Positions 27,305 through 37,800 of a stretch of 64,000 nt of DNA are shown here, piece by piece (within the stretch, counting starts at the first letter, position 1; each line of letters starts with the position of its first letter). This stretch comes from Kordia sp. (lineage in GTDB: Bacteria; Bacteroidota; Bacteroidia; Flavobacteriales; Flavobacteriaceae), in contig NZ_JAKVBC010000005.1 in the NCBI RefSeq assembly GCF_022447245.1, forward strand, positions 62,001 to 126,000. Reading direction: 5' to 3'. Below the pieces are notes generated by a model, which did no database searches, had not been told where the DNA came from, and saw only the letters and a list, made by a program, of their open reading frames with translations. The position numbers and the translations under genes are program-made.

Positions 27305-29905
27305 ATGAAGAATATGCTTAATCCCGTATCGCGCTTCATTAGTAAAATTCCAGAAAAAGTCTTAAAAAGAAAGTGGCTATACTTGGGATTTTTTGTAGCA
27401 GCGACCGTTTTCCTGATTATGAATCTTGGAAACTTAAAAATGGACATGACCATTGAAGGTTGGATTCAAGATGACGATCCTACTAAAATCGCGTTCAATG
27501 AATATCATGCGCAATTTGGAAGTGAAGACGGAGTATACATTGTATATAAACCAAAAGATGGTGATGTTTTTTCTGAAAAATCATTGCAAGTTGTAAAGTC
27601 AATTCAGGAAGATTTACTTAACTATAAAGAAACTTTACGAATAGGGCAAAAATCTGCTTTAGATCATATTGTTAAAGTAAATACTGTCGTAAATGCTCGT
27701 GTATTAACAGCTGAAAATGACTTTTTATATGCGCGTCCATTAGTAGGCGAGAATGTTCCTAAAAGTCAAGCAAAACGTGATGAACTAAGAGAAATCGCAA
27801 AAGGAGAAAAACAATTTCCATTACAGTATTTCTCAGACGATATGCAATACGGAGGAATTTACATCGAAACTAATTTTGGTGCAATTCCAATAGGTGAAGA
27901 AGAGCTAAATGTAGACGATTTGGTATTAAGTGATACAAATTCAGATTTGACACTTGAAGAAACTGCTACAAATGCTGCGACTCCACGTTTTAAACCAACG
28001 GATCAAGCAGATTATTTAAAATTGAATGAAGCGATTAATGAAATTTTAAACAAACCTGAATACGCAGAACATTTTCAATATTATGCCGTAGGAAATACGC
28101 CTGCAGCAGAATACGACTTACTTATGGTTGATGAAATGAGCGACTTGTACATGGGTGCATTGTTGATTATGATAGTGTTATTATGGTATTTCTTCCGAAG
28201 ATTTTCGGCAGTAACTTGGTCGTTAACGATTGTAATTTTGAGTACCATTTGGACGTTTGGAATTTCTGCTTTACTAGGATTAACCGTAACAGGATTCTTA
28301 ATCCTTACAGTATTATTGATATTAACAGTAGGTATCGCAGATTCAGTGCATATCATGTCAGGATATTCGTTTTTACGAAATACCAACACGGATCACAAAA
28401 CATCTTTAAAAACAATCTATGGAACAGTTGGTACAGCATTATTGCTAACAGCTACAACAAACATGGTAGGTATCATTGCGTTAAACATTACACCTGTGGT
28501 ACCAATTCAGACGTTTGCTATCATGTCTACCATAGGAATTTCATTAGCATTCTTATTCACGATTTTCTTATTACCAATATTAATGGATATATGGAAACCT
28601 TGGAAAAAGACAGACGAATCCAAATCATCAAAAAGTTTTCTTGCACGCTTGTTCCCAAATTTTGCAGTGATTATGCAGCGAATTTTGGCCAAAGTAGTTC
28701 CTTTAGTAGAAAGGAGACCGATTCCAATCTTAGTAATTTTCTTCGGAATCATTGCTTTCTGTATTTATGGTTCAACATTAGTTACCGTAAACTCGAACAT
28801 GTTAGACCAATATCCTGACGATTCTAAATTCAGAGAAAATGTAGAAATCGCCGACAACAAAATGATGGGAGCTTACAGTATGGTTGTCTTTTTGGATTTA
28901 GGAAAAGAAAATGCTTTCAAAGATCCAAAAGTGTTGAAATCTATGGATAAATTGCAACGTAAGTTTGAGAAGAAATACGAAAAATACGTAGTAATGACTT
29001 CTTCATTGGCAGATGTTGCAAAAGATGCCTATAAAAAATTGAATGAAGGGAAAGATGAAAAATACATCATTCCAGAAAACCCACAAATACTTTCGCAAAC
29101 ATTATTCATGTTTAACAATGCAAGTCCAGAAGATCGTAAACGATTAGTAGGAGACAATTATCAAAAAGCAAACATAAAAATATCGTTACACAATTACGGA
29201 TCATACGAATACAGTAAAGTATTTGAAAATATGCAAACCGACATTGCTGAAATGGTGAATAACTTAAAACAAAATTATAGTGAAGCAACAGTTTCAATTA
29301 CAGGAATTTTTGCCTTAGCTATGCAAACAGCCGATTACTTAACTAAAAATGAAGTGAATAGTTTCGGAATTGCCTTAATCGCAATCTGTATCATTCTTTT
29401 AATAGTTTTTGGTTCTGCAAAAGTAGGTGCAGCAGCAATGTTTCCAAATTTATTACCAGCAATTTTAACTTTCGGATTGCTTGGTGTGCTTGGGATTCCG
29501 CTAGATTTTTACACAATGATGCTGGCTCCGATCATAATTGGTATATCTGTTGATGATACAGTAACGTTTATTACTCAGTATCGTCATGAAGTAATAAAAG
29601 ACGGAAACATAAAAAGAGCATTGCGCTATACAATGCAAGAAGCTGGACAAGCTTTATTATTTACATCATTGGTCTTAGGATTAGGTTTCGGAATCATGTC
29701 GGTTGCAGCAGCAGCAGGAACATCAAATATGGGACGATTTGGTTTTATCGCAATCATGGCGGGACTCATGTGTGATTTATTCTTTTTACCAGCTTTAATT
29801 ATTGTTTTCAAACTAAACTTTGGCGCCAAAAAACAAACACCAGACGAAGAAGTAGAAGAAGAAACAGTAACTCATTTAAAAGAAGAAGTTCATGAAGTCG
29901 TTTAA
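27305..29905 (+). CDS. MMPL/RND-family exporter
   Basis: 866 residues with the two-fold RND layout: one span near residue 27 (WLYLGFFVAATVFLIMNLG), a large periplasmic loop, five spans around 280-425, a second single span near 477, a second loop, and five spans around 690-845. Sterol-sensing-like helices contain VGIADSVHIMSGY in half one and GISVDDTVTFITQY in half two, both carrying the membrane Asp that couples to protons. MMPL proteins move lipids, hopanoids or polyketides out of the inner membrane. The last 14 bases overlap the next gene, so the two are translationally coupled. With the LolA-like protein and the DUF1302-like barrel it forms a plausible envelope-spanning export set for the product. 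Confidence 0.9.
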   Translation: MKNMLNPVSRFISKIPEKVLKRKWLYLGFFVAATVFLIMNLGNLKMDMTIEGWIQDDDPTKIAFNEYHAQFGSEDGVYIVYKPKDGDVFSEKSLQVVKSIQEDLLNYKETLRIGQKSALDHIVKVNTVVNARVLTAENDFLYARPLVGENVPKSQAKRDELREIAKGEKQFPLQYFSDDMQYGGIYIETNFGAIPIGEEELNVDDLVLSDTNSDLTLEETATNAATPRFKPTDQADYLKLNEAINEILNKPEYAEHFQYYAVGNTPAAEYDLLMVDEMSDLYMGALLIMIVLLWYFFRRFSAVTWSLTIVILSTIWTFGISALLGLTVTGFLILTVLLILTVGIADSVHIMSGYSFLRNTNTDHKTSLKTIYGTVGTALLLTATTNMVGIIALNITPVVPIQTFAIMSTIGISLAFLFTIFLLPILMDIWKPWKKTDESKSSKSFLARLFPNFAVIMQRILAKVVPLVERRPIPILVIFFGIIAFCIYGSTLVTVNSNMLDQYPDDSKFRENVEIADNKMMGAYSMVVFLDLGKENAFKDPKVLKSMDKLQRKFEKKYEKYVVMTSSLADVAKDAYKKLNEGKDEKYIIPENPQILSQTLFMFNNASPEDRKRLVGDNYQKANIKISLHNYGSYEYSKVFENMQTDIAEMVNNLKQNYSEATVSITGIFALAMQTADYLTKNEVNSFGIALIAICIILLIVFGSAKVGAAAMFPNLLPAILTFGLLGVLGIPLDFYTMMLAPIIIGISVDDTVTFITQYRHEVIKDGNIKRALRYTMQEAGQALLFTSLVLGLGFGIMSVAAAAGTSNMGRFGFIAIMAGLMCDLFFLPALIIVFKLNFGAKKQTPDEEVEEETVTHLKEEVHEVV

Positions 29906-30800
29906 AAAAAGTATGCAACACATTGTACTGGTAGTTTCATTGTTCCTTATGGGAAGCGTTTTTGCGCAAAGCCCTAAGGTAATAATGGTCAAAGTAGATA
30001 GCGTTGAAAATTTCACCTACAACTCATCTATTCGAAAATTTCAATTTACCTCTTGTAGATATGATCTTTCTACGGGAAGATTGCGTTGTAAAAACAAACC
30101 TAGACAAGTAATAGTTGAAAATATTCATAAAGATTATTTGGTGGCTCCCAAAAAGAAAGACGCCAAATCACTCGATATGATCATCTCTCCAATTGCAGAC
30201 AAAGGAACCAATATGTTGGTGTGGAAAAAAGCAGATCAAGATGATAACGATTTTTGGCTGTATCTACCAGCATTGGGTAAAGTAAAGCGTATCGCTTCTA
30301 GCAATGAAGGTGGTGAAACAGGAAGTGTTTTTGGAACCGAATTTTCTATAGAAGATGTATCTCCAAGAAAAATAAAAGATTATACTTATAAATTACTAGG
30401 AGAAAATACCATCAATAAAAGACCTGTATGGATTGTAGAATCTACACCTACAGAAGCACGTTCCAAAAAAACATATTACAGTAAAGTAATTAGTTATATT
30501 GATAAAGAACGCTATGTAATATTAAAAGATGAATTGTACAATCGTACAGGGAAACTTTTCAAACAATTAGTCACAAAGAAAGTAGATAGAATTGACGGAG
30601 TTTGGATTGTTACCAAATCGGCAATGATCAACTTATTATCGAGAAGAATTACAAACTATGATGTATTATCAATCGATTTTAATCTTGACATAGACGATGA
30701 GTTCTTTACACAAAGAGCCATGACAGATTTCGCATATAGAGAAAAGAAAATGAACGAATATCGAACTTCGCTTGAAGCTGTCAATTCAAACAACAAATAG
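29892..30800 (+). CDS. LolA-like outer-membrane lipoprotein-sorting protein
   Basis: 302 residues with a signal peptide (VVSLFLMGSVFAQ, cleavage near residue 26). The family mark is DFWLYLPALGKVKRI followed by GTEFSIEDV, as in the LolA_like proteins found beside MMPL exporters. The fold is a half-barrel that carries hydrophobic cargo across the periplasm. Its ATG lies inside the end of the exporter gene in another frame, a tight coupling that supports joint function. Cargo is unknown; the polyketide or a lipidated form is the natural guess. Confidence 0.85.
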   Translation: MKSFKKSMQHIVLVVSLFLMGSVFAQSPKVIMVKVDSVENFTYNSSIRKFQFTSCRYDLSTGRLRCKNKPRQVIVENIHKDYLVAPKKKDAKSLDMIISPIADKGTNMLVWKKADQDDNDFWLYLPALGKVKRIASSNEGGETGSVFGTEFSIEDVSPRKIKDYTYKLLGENTINKRPVWIVESTPTEARSKKTYYSKVISYIDKERYVILKDELYNRTGKLFKQLVTKKVDRIDGVWIVTKSAMINLLSRRITNYDVLSIDFNLDIDDEFFTQRAMTDFAYREKKMNEYRTSLEAVNSNNK

Positions 30801-30904
30801 TCTTTTCAATAGTCATACACTACTAACCAAATAAGCAACAACTTAGTGGTACAGTGATTTACTGTATCCTAAGTGTGTTTGTAAATGTCTTTAACCAACC
30901 TATT

Positions 30905-32167
30905 ATGACGCAATCAAACTCAGAAACCTACTACGATGTTATCATTGTAGGCTCAGGAACTTGTGGAGCAACACTTGCAAAAGAACTTACAAAACAAAAT
31001 AAAAAAATATTGATTCTAGAAAAAGGAGCTACAGTTCCTTTAAAAGAAACCTTGCCTGGCATAGCTCCTTTGCTGAATGAAATAAAAGTCACAAATAAGT
31101 TAAAAGACATGCGTGCCATAACGACAGGAGGAACTACTGCTTTTTATTTTGCAGTTGCTGCAGAACCGCCACTAGAAACATTTTCCTCTTTAGGAATCGA
31201 TTTAGCGCCTGCGTATGAAGAAACGGTAAACGAATTGCCTATTAATTATTTACCAGATGATCACTTTGGACCACAATCACTCAAACTTCGTGATAGTGCT
31301 CTTGATTTAGGGCATACTTGGGAAAAACAACCGATGTTAGTAGATCTTGATAAGTGTAATAGAGGATACTCTTATGAAGCAAAATGGAAAGCAAAAAGGT
31401 TTGTTGAAGAAGCGTTAGACAATGGTGCTATTCTCAAAGAAAAAGTAGAAGTCACTACTATTATTTTTGAAGGTAAAAAAGCAGTAGGCGTAACATATAA
31501 GGAGAAAAAGAAATCCAACATTCACAAAGTGTTTGGAGAAAAAATTATTCTCGCCGCGGGCATCTTAGCTTCACCAAAAATTCTTCAAAAAAGTGGAATT
31601 AACAATATAGGAAGTAATGGTTTTTACATAGATCCAAATCGTGTTTATTTTGGCTTAATTCCCAAACTAAAATCGGTTGACAATTTTGTGGGCGCTATGG
31701 AAACTAAATTAGAAGAGGATATCTTTTTAGGAGACGCCAACGTTCCTAAACTATTTTACAAATTGTTAATGATCTCTACCTTAAAATTCAGACACTTTTT
31801 CTCATTCTCAAAAAGTATCGGAATTGGAGTTAAAGTGCACGATCCTATGAGTGGAAGCGTCTCAAAAGAAGGCGATTATCGAAAAACAATTACCGACGAA
31901 GTCTTAGCAAAATTAGATAGAGGTGGTGAAGAAGCTATCAAAATCCTAAAAAATGCGGGCGCTAAGCATATTGTAAAAAGTCCAGTCAATGTTACGAGTA
32001 CAGGCGGCTTATTACAAATCAACGAACATGTAGATAGTGACTTTCAAACTGAATACAAAAACTTATACGTGTGCGATCGTTCGATATTGCCAGATACATT
32101 TAGAAAACCACCGACACTCACGCTTGTCTGTATGGCAAAATACTTAGCTAACAGACTTTGTAACTAA
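30905..32167 (+). CDS. FAD-dependent GMC-like oxidoreductase
   Basis: 420 residues when started at ATG 30905 (MTQSNSETYYDV); a GTG 51 bases upstream would add a hydrophobic stretch that the family lacks. The dinucleotide-binding motif GSGTCGATLA and LILEKG mark the FAD fold. The middle part IILAAGILASPKILQKSG and the C-terminal LYVCDRSILPDTFRKPPTLTLVCMAKYLA match GMC oxidoreductases, with Pro in place of the usual His/Asn region, so the catalytic base is unclear. It is shorter than most GMC enzymes. In this operon it is probably a tailoring enzyme oxidising an alcohol of the polyketide or introducing a double bond; the substrate is inferred only. Confidence 0.8.
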   Translation: MTQSNSETYYDVIIVGSGTCGATLAKELTKQNKKILILEKGATVPLKETLPGIAPLLNEIKVTNKLKDMRAITTGGTTAFYFAVAAEPPLETFSSLGIDLAPAYEETVNELPINYLPDDHFGPQSLKLRDSALDLGHTWEKQPMLVDLDKCNRGYSYEAKWKAKRFVEEALDNGAILKEKVEVTTIIFEGKKAVGVTYKEKKKSNIHKVFGEKIILAAGILASPKILQKSGINNIGSNGFYIDPNRVYFGLIPKLKSVDNFVGAMETKLEEDIFLGDANVPKLFYKLLMISTLKFRHFFSFSKSIGIGVKVHDPMSGSVSKEGDYRKTITDEVLAKLDRGGEEAIKILKNAGAKHIVKSPVNVTSTGGLLQINEHVDSDFQTEYKNLYVCDRSILPDTFRKPPTLTLVCMAKYLANRLCN

Positions 32168-32258
32168 TATTCGTTGTAACACCAAACAATACCTAATACT
32201 TAAGCAAATAGGCTTACAATCAAACAAAACAATAACTAATCTAAAATTAACATTAAGC

Positions 32259-32987
32259 ATGGAAAACGAAAACAAACCTGCAAAACCCAAAAGATGGAAA
32301 AGAGTATTAAAACGCATTGGAATCGGTCTTATTTCAGTGATTGTTTTATTATATCTATACAATTGGTATTGGGTAAACTCTGGATCAAACCAATGGGAAC
32401 TTGAAAGAGATGAAGATGGAGTACAAGTATATTCTCTTAAGGTACCAGGAGATAATGTCGTAAAGTATAGAACCATCATCAAAGGAAGATATTCACTAAG
32501 CCAGTTAGCAGCACCACATTTACTAGATCACAACTTAGAAACGTGTAAAGAATGGTTTGAAAATTGCGTAGACTGTAAAATTATTCAACCTTGGGACTCT
32601 ATTCGTCAATACGACATTTCACTTTGGACCTTAGATTTCCCATCACCTTTTCAACCAAGAGAACTGCTAATCAACACATCTGTAAAGCAAGATGAAAATA
32701 AAGTAGTAACGATTGATGTAACAAGTGTACCAAATGCCATAGAACATAATGATGGTAAAGTTCGTGTAGAACGTATGCACAATGTATGGCAATTTACACC
32801 GCTAGGAAACGGTATCGCTGAGTGTCAACTTACACAAGACATTTCTTTAGGAGGATTTTTTCCACAATTTCTAATGAACATGGCTGGGAAAGATGCAAAC
32901 TTTGAATTTATGCAAAAAGAACTTCCTAAATTCTTACAAAAAGAAAAATATAAAAACGCTAAATTTTCTTTTATTCGAGAACAATAA
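32259..32987 (+). CDS. Membrane-anchored START-domain protein
   Basis: 242 residues. A basic N-terminus (KPKRWKRVLKR) precedes one membrane span at about 19-38 (IGIGLISVIVLLYLYNWYWV), so the rest faces the periplasm if inserted as a signal anchor. Residues 45-235 read as a START/SRPBCC lipid-binding fold: WELERDEDGVQVYSLKVPG at the start, CKEWFENC, ELLINTSVKQ and the amphipathic end helix. Such domains hold a hydrophobic ligand in a deep pocket. It may bind the product or a lipid during export, or act in cyclisation. Bacteroidota have many such orphan START proteins, so the role is open. Confidence 0.75.
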   Translation: MENENKPAKPKRWKRVLKRIGIGLISVIVLLYLYNWYWVNSGSNQWELERDEDGVQVYSLKVPGDNVVKYRTIIKGRYSLSQLAAPHLLDHNLETCKEWFENCVDCKIIQPWDSIRQYDISLWTLDFPSPFQPRELLINTSVKQDENKVVTIDVTSVPNAIEHNDGKVRVERMHNVWQFTPLGNGIAECQLTQDISLGGFFPQFLMNMAGKDANFEFMQKELPKFLQKEKYKNAKFSFIREQ

Positions 32988-32996
32988 AATTCAAAT

Positions 32997-33027
32997 ATCA
33001 GGATATCATATAAAGTGATATCCTGAT
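32997..33027 (+). promoter_or_regulatory. Perfect 12-bp hairpin before PKS B
   Basis: ATCAGGATATCA (32997-33008) pairs exactly with TGATATCCTGAT (33016-33027) around a seven-base loop. There is no T run, so it is unlikely to terminate alone. It starts the longest gap in the operon (305 bases) and could pause polymerase, stabilise the upstream mRNA end or bind a protein. Confidence 0.6.
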
Positions 33028-33292
33028 GTAAGCGAATTCAAAATCCTGCAAAATTCTCAAAAAGTATATCAATATGAACATACAGCGCTTACACAGTAAT
33101 AATCATATCATTTCTATTCAGCGATAGCTGGAATCGTTCAAGGAGTTCTGTACCATAAGAAACTTGCTCAAAACGGAAACTTCTAGAAGTATTATTTCGA
33201 TCTATTTTTTTAGTAAAGTGCACCAAATATGTCCCTTCCTAACCGTGGTAAAACATATTAACAAAACAACAACCAAACCAACAAAAGAAATA

Positions 33293-34815
33293 ATGATTAG
33301 TGAAGAATATTTAAATGACTTGCGAATAGCAATTACAGAAATATTTAATCAATCTTTAGAGAAGCAACCTAAATATATCGTTAATTTTGGATGCGAAGAT
33401 GGTACGTTATTGCATAAAATTTTTCAAGTAGTAGCCAATAATACATTGCGCGGAAAACATCTGAATCAACATCCATTATCGGTATATGCAATTGATGCTT
33501 CCAAAGAAAATCTTGAGCGCGCTACAAAAAAACTAGCGTATAATAGCGAGAATGTACATGCGCTTAAAGGCAATGTAGCAACTGTTCAAGGACTAAAGGA
33601 CGCATTTCAAGAAATTAATGTTCTTTCAAATCAAAACACATTATATGTTCATAATTTGGTTGAACTTACAACTAAAGGAAAGCAAAACATATCAACAAAT
33701 TGGCAAGAATATCTTCAAGTCTATGCCGATCATATGCAAAACAATCAGCTTCTATTTACAACCAATCATCTCATTACCAATACGAATTCGGATCAACAAA
33801 ATGCAGTCATTGCAGAAAACTTTATCACAACCTGTGCAAAAACAGGTCTTTTTACGGAAAGGCTTTCAAAAAGATATCCGAACACTCAAAAAAATATGGA
33901 AGTTGGTTTCCATACAATCACAAAAAGAGCTTACAAAATCCGTCCAGCCTCTCTAAATGATTTAGAAATATTAGACACACTAGAAGCACTTTGTTGGCAA
34001 CCACACATTCGATCTTCAAAAGAAGCTATAAAAAGTAGAATAGATACCTATCCGCAGGGTCAATACGTACTTGAAAAAGATTCAAAAGTAGAAGGAGTCA
34101 TTTACAGTCAATGTATTTCAGATAAAAATCAACTCGAAAATGCAACGATGGATACAGTGCATAAATTGCATGATCCAAACGCGAATATCATGCAGTTATT
34201 AGCTGTAAATATTCACCCAAACGTGCAACTTTTTAATTATGGAGATCAACTCTTAGAGTTTATGTTGCAACGTTGTAGTTTGCGCTCTAAAGTTTCAGAA
34301 ATTGTCGCAATTTCTATTTGCAAAAATTACGATAAAGATGGAGACTACACCTTTGAAGAATACCTTCAATTGCAAGGTGCACAACAAGACCCGATCATGG
34401 CTTTTCACCATAATCACGGTGCCAACATTGTAAAAGGTATTGCCAATTACAGAGAAAGAGATACTGACAATGAAGGTTACGGAGTATTAGTTCATTACAC
34501 AGATTTAAATAACAGAGTCAACCAAAGTAAAACTGTTATTGAAAGCATTTCGGATGCTGATGATACTAGTGCAGGTGAAGTAAACGGAGCAGCTATTGAA
34601 AAATTTATAGTAGAAACCATTACCACACTTTTACATGTAGAAGTTGATGCGGTTGATAAAGAGCAACCTTTAATGGAAATGGGCTTAAACTCTGTAGACT
34701 TGCAAATGTTACAGCGTCAAATAGAGAAAAAAGTACAGGAAAAGTTAGAAGCTGGTTTTTTCTTTGAATACAATACGCTTGAAAAAGTGCTAGGACATAT
34801 TGGAGAATTATTAAA
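33293..34815 (+). other. Loading module MT-GNAT-ACP within PKS B
   Basis: Residues 1-212 have a weak SAM-methyltransferase motif (YIVNFGCEDGTLL). Residues 213-403 match GNAT-type starter domains: KIRPASLNDLEILDTLEALCW at the start and FHHNHGANIVKGIANYRERD near the end. The ACP has GLNSVD with S467. GNAT starter domains in pederin-, curacin- and gephyronic-acid-type synthases load acetyl from malonyl; MT-GNAT pairs (apratoxin, gephyronic acid) can methylate the malonyl first. Starter is therefore acetyl or a methylated form; which one cannot be read here. Confidence 0.75.
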
Positions 34816-37800
34816 AATAGATTTCTCAAAAAGTACAGAAAACAATCATACACAAGAACAAACAGCTTCACAATCAAAACACATGATAGTCGATACAGAT
34901 ATCGCTATTGTTGGAATTTCGTGTAAACTGCCTAATGGAGTTACTTCTTTAGATGCATTATGGGATGTGCTAAAAGCAGAAAAAAGTGTCATTGGAACCT
35001 ATCCAAAAGAGCGTGGAAGCTGGCCAAGTAGCGATGAATATAAAGGAATAGATCAAGGTGGATTCATCACCAATGCTGCTGCTTTTGATGCTGCTTTCTT
35101 CAGAATATCTCCAAAGGAAGCACAAATTACAGATCCGCAACAACGCTTTCTATTAGAATTGGCTTGGGCATGTTTTGAAGTTGCAGGAATTCCTCCTAAA
35201 AAACGCATAGGTTCAAATACAGGAGTTTTTGTAGGTGCAAGCAATGCAGATTACAGTCGTAAAGTACAAGACGTAAAACTAGAAGTAGAAGCGCATCATG
35301 CCGTTGGAAGTTCGTTGGCAATTTTAGCAAACAGACTGTCCTATTACTTTGACTTTTCAGGACCAAGTTTATTGGTTGATACAGCCTGTTCTTCGTCATT
35401 AGTCGCTGTACATACAGCCTTACAATCATTACACTCAGGAGAATGTGATACAGCATTAGTAGGTGGCGTTAATTTCATTTGTCATCCTGATTTATCAATA
35501 GCTTATCACAAAGCAGGAATGTTATCTCCAGAAGCAAAATGCAAAGTATTTGACACCAAAGCGAATGGATATGTGCGATCAGAAGGAGCGGTTGTAATGC
35601 TCTTAAAACCACTAAAGAAAGCTATTGAAGAAGGCAATCAAATTCATGCAGTGATCAAAGGAAGCGCTATCAACCACGGTGGATTAGCAGCAGGATTAAC
35701 AGTTCCAAATCCTAAAAAACAAAGTGAACTATTGATGAATGCTTGGAAAAATGCAAACATTTCCAGTACCAATCTGTCATACATAGAAGCACATGGAACA
35801 GGAACTTCTTTAGGTGATCCTATCGAAGTACAAGGCATAAAAACTGCTTTTGAAAACTATAATACCACACAAAAACCAAAAAAATGTACCATTGGTTCTG
35901 TAAAAAGTAATGTAGGTCATTTGGAATCTGCGGCAGGAATGACTGGTATGCTCAAAGTCATTTTGGCAATGAAACACAAACAATTGCCTGCGAGTATTAA
36001 CTTTTCAACGCTGAATCCAAAAATAAATTTAGACAACTCACCAATAGAAATCCAACAAAAGTTACAAGCTTGGCAATCTAAAACACCATTACTAGCTGGA
36101 ATTAGCAGTTTTGGTTCAGGAGGCACCAATGCGCATGTAGTTTTGGAAGAATATTCGAATACAGCTCATCAAGCGTCAAAGCAACATATTTCGGACTTAT
36201 TTGTACTATCTGCAAAAAATGAAGAACGCTTAAAGGCGTATGCACAAAAGATTATTCACTGGATCGATGTGTACAAAGAAACCACCGATTTTATAGATGC
36301 TATATATAGCTGGAAAGTAGGAAGAACGGCGATGAAAAATCGTTTGGCAATACAAGCAAATGACTTTGCCGATTTAAGAAAAAAATTAGCAGATTGGATT
36401 TCTGGAATCACTAATAAAGCAGTCTTAACAAGCAAAAACAGCACAGCAATAGTATACCAAAAGAAAATCATCGCAGAAGCAATTTCAGAAAAAAATCATT
36501 TCCGTTTAGGTGAAATTTGGACTGCAGGCACTACCATTAATTGGGAAGAATATTATGCACAACACTTTTCAAATCAACAGCAACCCGCTTTTGTGCGCTT
36601 ACCAACATATCCTTTTGCACATGATCAATACTGGATTCAAGAAAAAACAGAGACACAATACAACCAGTCAACAAAAAGTTCCGTTTCAAGTGTATTCGCA
36701 ATTCCTGTATGGCAAGAAGCTACTATAAAAAATGCGGTTACCAGTAAATCTGATATAAACCCTAATACACATATTATACTCTGCGGATTCTCGACTTCAT
36801 TGAGCGAAAAGCTAAAAAGTGAGATGCCAGAAACAACCATTGCAACGATCAACTCCAAAAAGAAGAAAACAGAAAAAATATATACAGAGATTGCAGTTTC
36901 TTGTTTTGAGTACATTCAAAAAATAGTACAGCAAAAATCGAAAATATCAACAAGTTTTCAGATCATAATTCCTGCGACAAAAGCAACTTCTTTATGGTTT
37001 GGACTTTCAGGAATGTTGCAAACGTTACAGGCAGAATATCCTTCAATTCACGGACAAATAGTAGCGGTAACCACTGAAATAGAAGTTTCAAAATTAGCCA
37101 ATAAAATTCTTGAAAATCAGTTCTCAAATACAACACTTCTTGTAAAATATGAAGCAGAAAAACGTTCTGTACTGTGTTGGAAATCAATTCAAGAAGCACA
37201 TCAAACAACCACTTCGGTTTTTAAAGACAATGGTATCTATCTGTTAACAGGTGGACTTGGTGGATTGGGCACTATTTTTATCAAAGAAATAGGAAAACAG
37301 ACGAAAAATGCGACAATCATAGTTACTGGACGATCGCAACTTACCAAAGAGAAACAAGAAAAAATACAACAATTATCAAAGCATTGTAAACAAATACATT
37401 ACTATACAACAACACTTGAAACTATTGATGAAGTAACCAGTGTTGTCAATAAGATCAAAGAAAAGCATGGTGAAATCAATGGAATTATTCATTGTGCAGG
37501 AATGGTACAAGACAATTTTATCATTCGCAAAACAGCCAAAGAATTTGCTCAAATATTACAACCAAAAGTAGCAGGAACAATACACTTAGACGAAGCTACC
37601 AAAAATGAAAACTTAGATTTCTTTGTACTGTTTTCTTCTATATTCAGTGTCGTTGGAAATGTTGGACAAGCCGATTATGCGACGGCAAATGGATTTATGG
37701 ATCAATTTACAACGATGCGAAACACACGTGTAAATGATCAAGAACGATTTGGACATACACTCGCAATCAATTGGCCATTCTGGAAAGATGGTGGCATGAA

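Noticed and set aside
28183-28818. 211-codon plus-strand frame inside the MMPL gene
   Set aside because: Out-of-frame shadow of a clearly coding membrane protein.
30854-30904. GTG start for the GMC-like oxidoreductase
   Set aside because: Adds 17 hydrophobic residues not expected before the FAD motif; ATG 30905 gives the usual spacing.
33164-33292. Upstream extension of PKS B from TTG 33164
   Set aside because: The extra 43 residues resemble no domain and the family-like start MISEEYL at ATG 33293 is better.
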